From JAZRUF01 sp045652405 (GTDB lineage Bacteria; Bacillota; Clostridia; Oscillospirales; JAAYXM01): 7,363 nucleotides of DNA. The DNA is taken from NCBI GenBank assembly GCA_045652405.1, contig JAZRUF010000088.1, positions 1 through 7,363 of the forward strand, in the 5' to 3' direction. Within the stretch, counting starts at the first letter, position 1. Each line of letters begins with the position of its first letter. Shown here piece after piece: positions 6,620 through 7,363 of the stretch. The position numbers and the translations under genes were made by a program. The notes beneath the pieces are model-generated. The model saw only the letters and a list, made by a program, of their open reading frames with translations. It was not told where the DNA came from and did no database searches.

Positions 6620-6690
6620 TATTATGTTAATTTTTTTGTAAATTCATATGGGACTAAATAAAAAATTTTTATACTGAGGAGGTACCCCAA

Positions 6691-7363
6691 ATGAATGACA
6701 TTTTAAAACAAATCGGCGCATATGGTGTTGTCCCGGTTGTCAAGATTGACAACGTTGAGGACGCAGTTCCGCTCGGAAAAGCCCTTATTGACGGTGGCCT
6801 TCCCCTTGCGGAAATCACCTTCCGCACAGCTGCAGCTGAAGATGCCATCCGCGAAATGTCAAAGGCATTCCCGGAAATGCTCATCGGTGCAGGCACTGTT
6901 CTTACAACCGAGCAGGTTGACCGTGCAGTAGCTGCAGGCGCAAAATTCATCGTTTCCCCGGGTCTTAACGTAAAAGTTGTCAAGTACTGTGTTGAAAAAG
7001 GCGTTCCGATCACCCCGGGCTGCAGCAATCCTTCTGACATTGAAGCAGCTCTCGAGTGCGGTCTGGAAGTACTCAAGTTCTTCCCGGCTGAAGCAGCAGG
7101 CGGCCTTGCAGCTATCAAAGCTATGAGTGCTCCGTACGGCGCTGTAAAGTTCATGCCCACTGGCGGCATCAGCGAAAAGAATCTGGATTCTTACCTCTCA
7201 TTCAACAAAATCTTAGCTTGCGGCGGCAGCTGGATGGTTAAGGATTCTCTTGTTAAAGAAGGCAACTTTGCAGAAATCACTCGTATGACCCGTGCTGCGG
7301 TTCAGAAGGTTCTCGGCTTTGACCTTGCTCACATCGGCATCAACATGGAATGCGAAAACTGCG
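6691..7363 (+). CDS. kdgA: KDPG/KHG aldolase with C-terminal extension, 3' end cut by window
   Basis: Class I aldolase of the Eda/KdgA family that cleaves 2-keto-3-deoxy-6-phosphogluconate to pyruvate and glyceraldehyde 3-phosphate, the last step of uronate breakdown and the Entner-Doudoroff route; relatives also cleave 4-hydroxy-2-oxoglutarate. The ATG follows GAGGAGGT by 7 bases. Visible landmarks are EITFRT at 41-46 with the catalytic Glu41 and substrate Arg45, GAGTV at 66-70, SPG at 89-91, TPG at 108-110, the Schiff-base Lys129 in LKFFPAE, and PTGGI at 156-160. The family normally ends near 205-215 residues, yet this frame is still open at residue 224. The residues after about 207 (LGFDLAHIGIN) resemble the opening strand of a glyoxalase/VOC-fold domain, so a two-domain protein is likely. 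The aldolase assignment is secure; the second domain is inferred from about 15 residues. Confidence 0.94.
   Translation, partial: MNDILKQIGAYGVVPVVKIDNVEDAVPLGKALIDGGLPLAEITFRTAAAEDAIREMSKAFPEMLIGAGTVLTTEQVDRAVAAGAKFIVSPGLNVKVVKYCVEKGVPITPGCSNPSDIEAALECGLEVLKFFPAEAAGGLAAIKAMSAPYGAVKFMPTGGISEKNLDSYLSFNKILACGGSWMVKDSLVKEGNFAEITRMTRAAVQKVLGFDLAHIGINMECENC

Larger units (their letters stand above)
6384..6690. other. Divergent intergenic region between the LCP gene and the aldolase gene
   Basis: These 307 bases are AT-rich and contain no convincing gene. They hold outward-facing candidate promoters for both flanking genes and several small dyads: TAAAAT (6503-6508) with ATTTTA (6515-6520); CCTT (6556-6559) with AAGG (6566-6569), flanked by AATT at 6551-6554 and 6572-6575; and an A6T5 palindrome at 6658-6672. 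The octamer TGTAAATT occurs at 6547-6554 and again at 6637-6644. Any of these could be an operator, but base composition makes chance matches likely. Confidence 0.6.

Noticed and set aside
6669..7169. Minus-strand open frame of 166 codons opposite the aldolase
   Set aside because: It is a shadow of the biased codon usage of kdgA; the plus-strand product is an unmistakable aldolase.

Overview
The window looks like a chromosomal segment of a low-to-medium GC anaerobic Firmicute, most likely a gut-type member of the Clostridia. The evidence is a tRNA-sensing T-box leader in front of serS, an NfnAB-type flavoprotein pair, an LCP-family wall-polymer ligase, strong AGGAGG-type ribosome binding sites, sigma-A promoters and U-tailed hairpin terminators. 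Family-level placement is inference. I saw no mobile element, tRNA, rRNA, CRISPR array or phage gene.

Layout. (1) Bases 1-1218, plus strand: the 3' part of uxaC (uronate isomerase), open at the left edge. (2) 1219-1535: a 17-bp-spaced promoter beginning 5 bases after the uxaC stop, followed by a complete T-box riboswitch with a terminator/antiterminator switch. (3) 1536-2819: serS. (4) 2820-2914: two hairpins between convergent genes. (5) 2915-5147, minus strand: nfnB and nfnA, transcribed nfnA to nfnB, overlapping by 8 bases, driven by a near-consensus promoter at 5221-5249. (6) 5274-5308: hairpin terminator of the next minus-strand gene. (7) 5313-6383, minus strand: an LCP-family membrane protein. 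(8) 6384-6690: divergent intergenic region with candidate promoters for both flanking genes and some AT-rich dyads. (9) 6691 to the right edge, plus strand: a KDPG/KHG aldolase whose frame continues past the usual end of the family into what looks like the first strand of a second domain.

How the genes relate. UxaC performs the first step of hexuronate breakdown and the aldolase the last (KDPG to pyruvate and glyceraldehyde 3-phosphate). Two parts of one pathway therefore flank a block of housekeeping genes: serine tRNA charging, NADH/NADPH/ferredoxin balancing, and wall-polymer attachment. NfnAB would supply or consume NADPH during fermentation. Nothing here amounts to a clearly new system. 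The most interesting points are the serine-type T-box with matching specifier and discriminator base, the C-terminal extension of the aldolase, the motif 3 of SerRS that departs from the common bacterial form, and a probable TTG start for nfnA.
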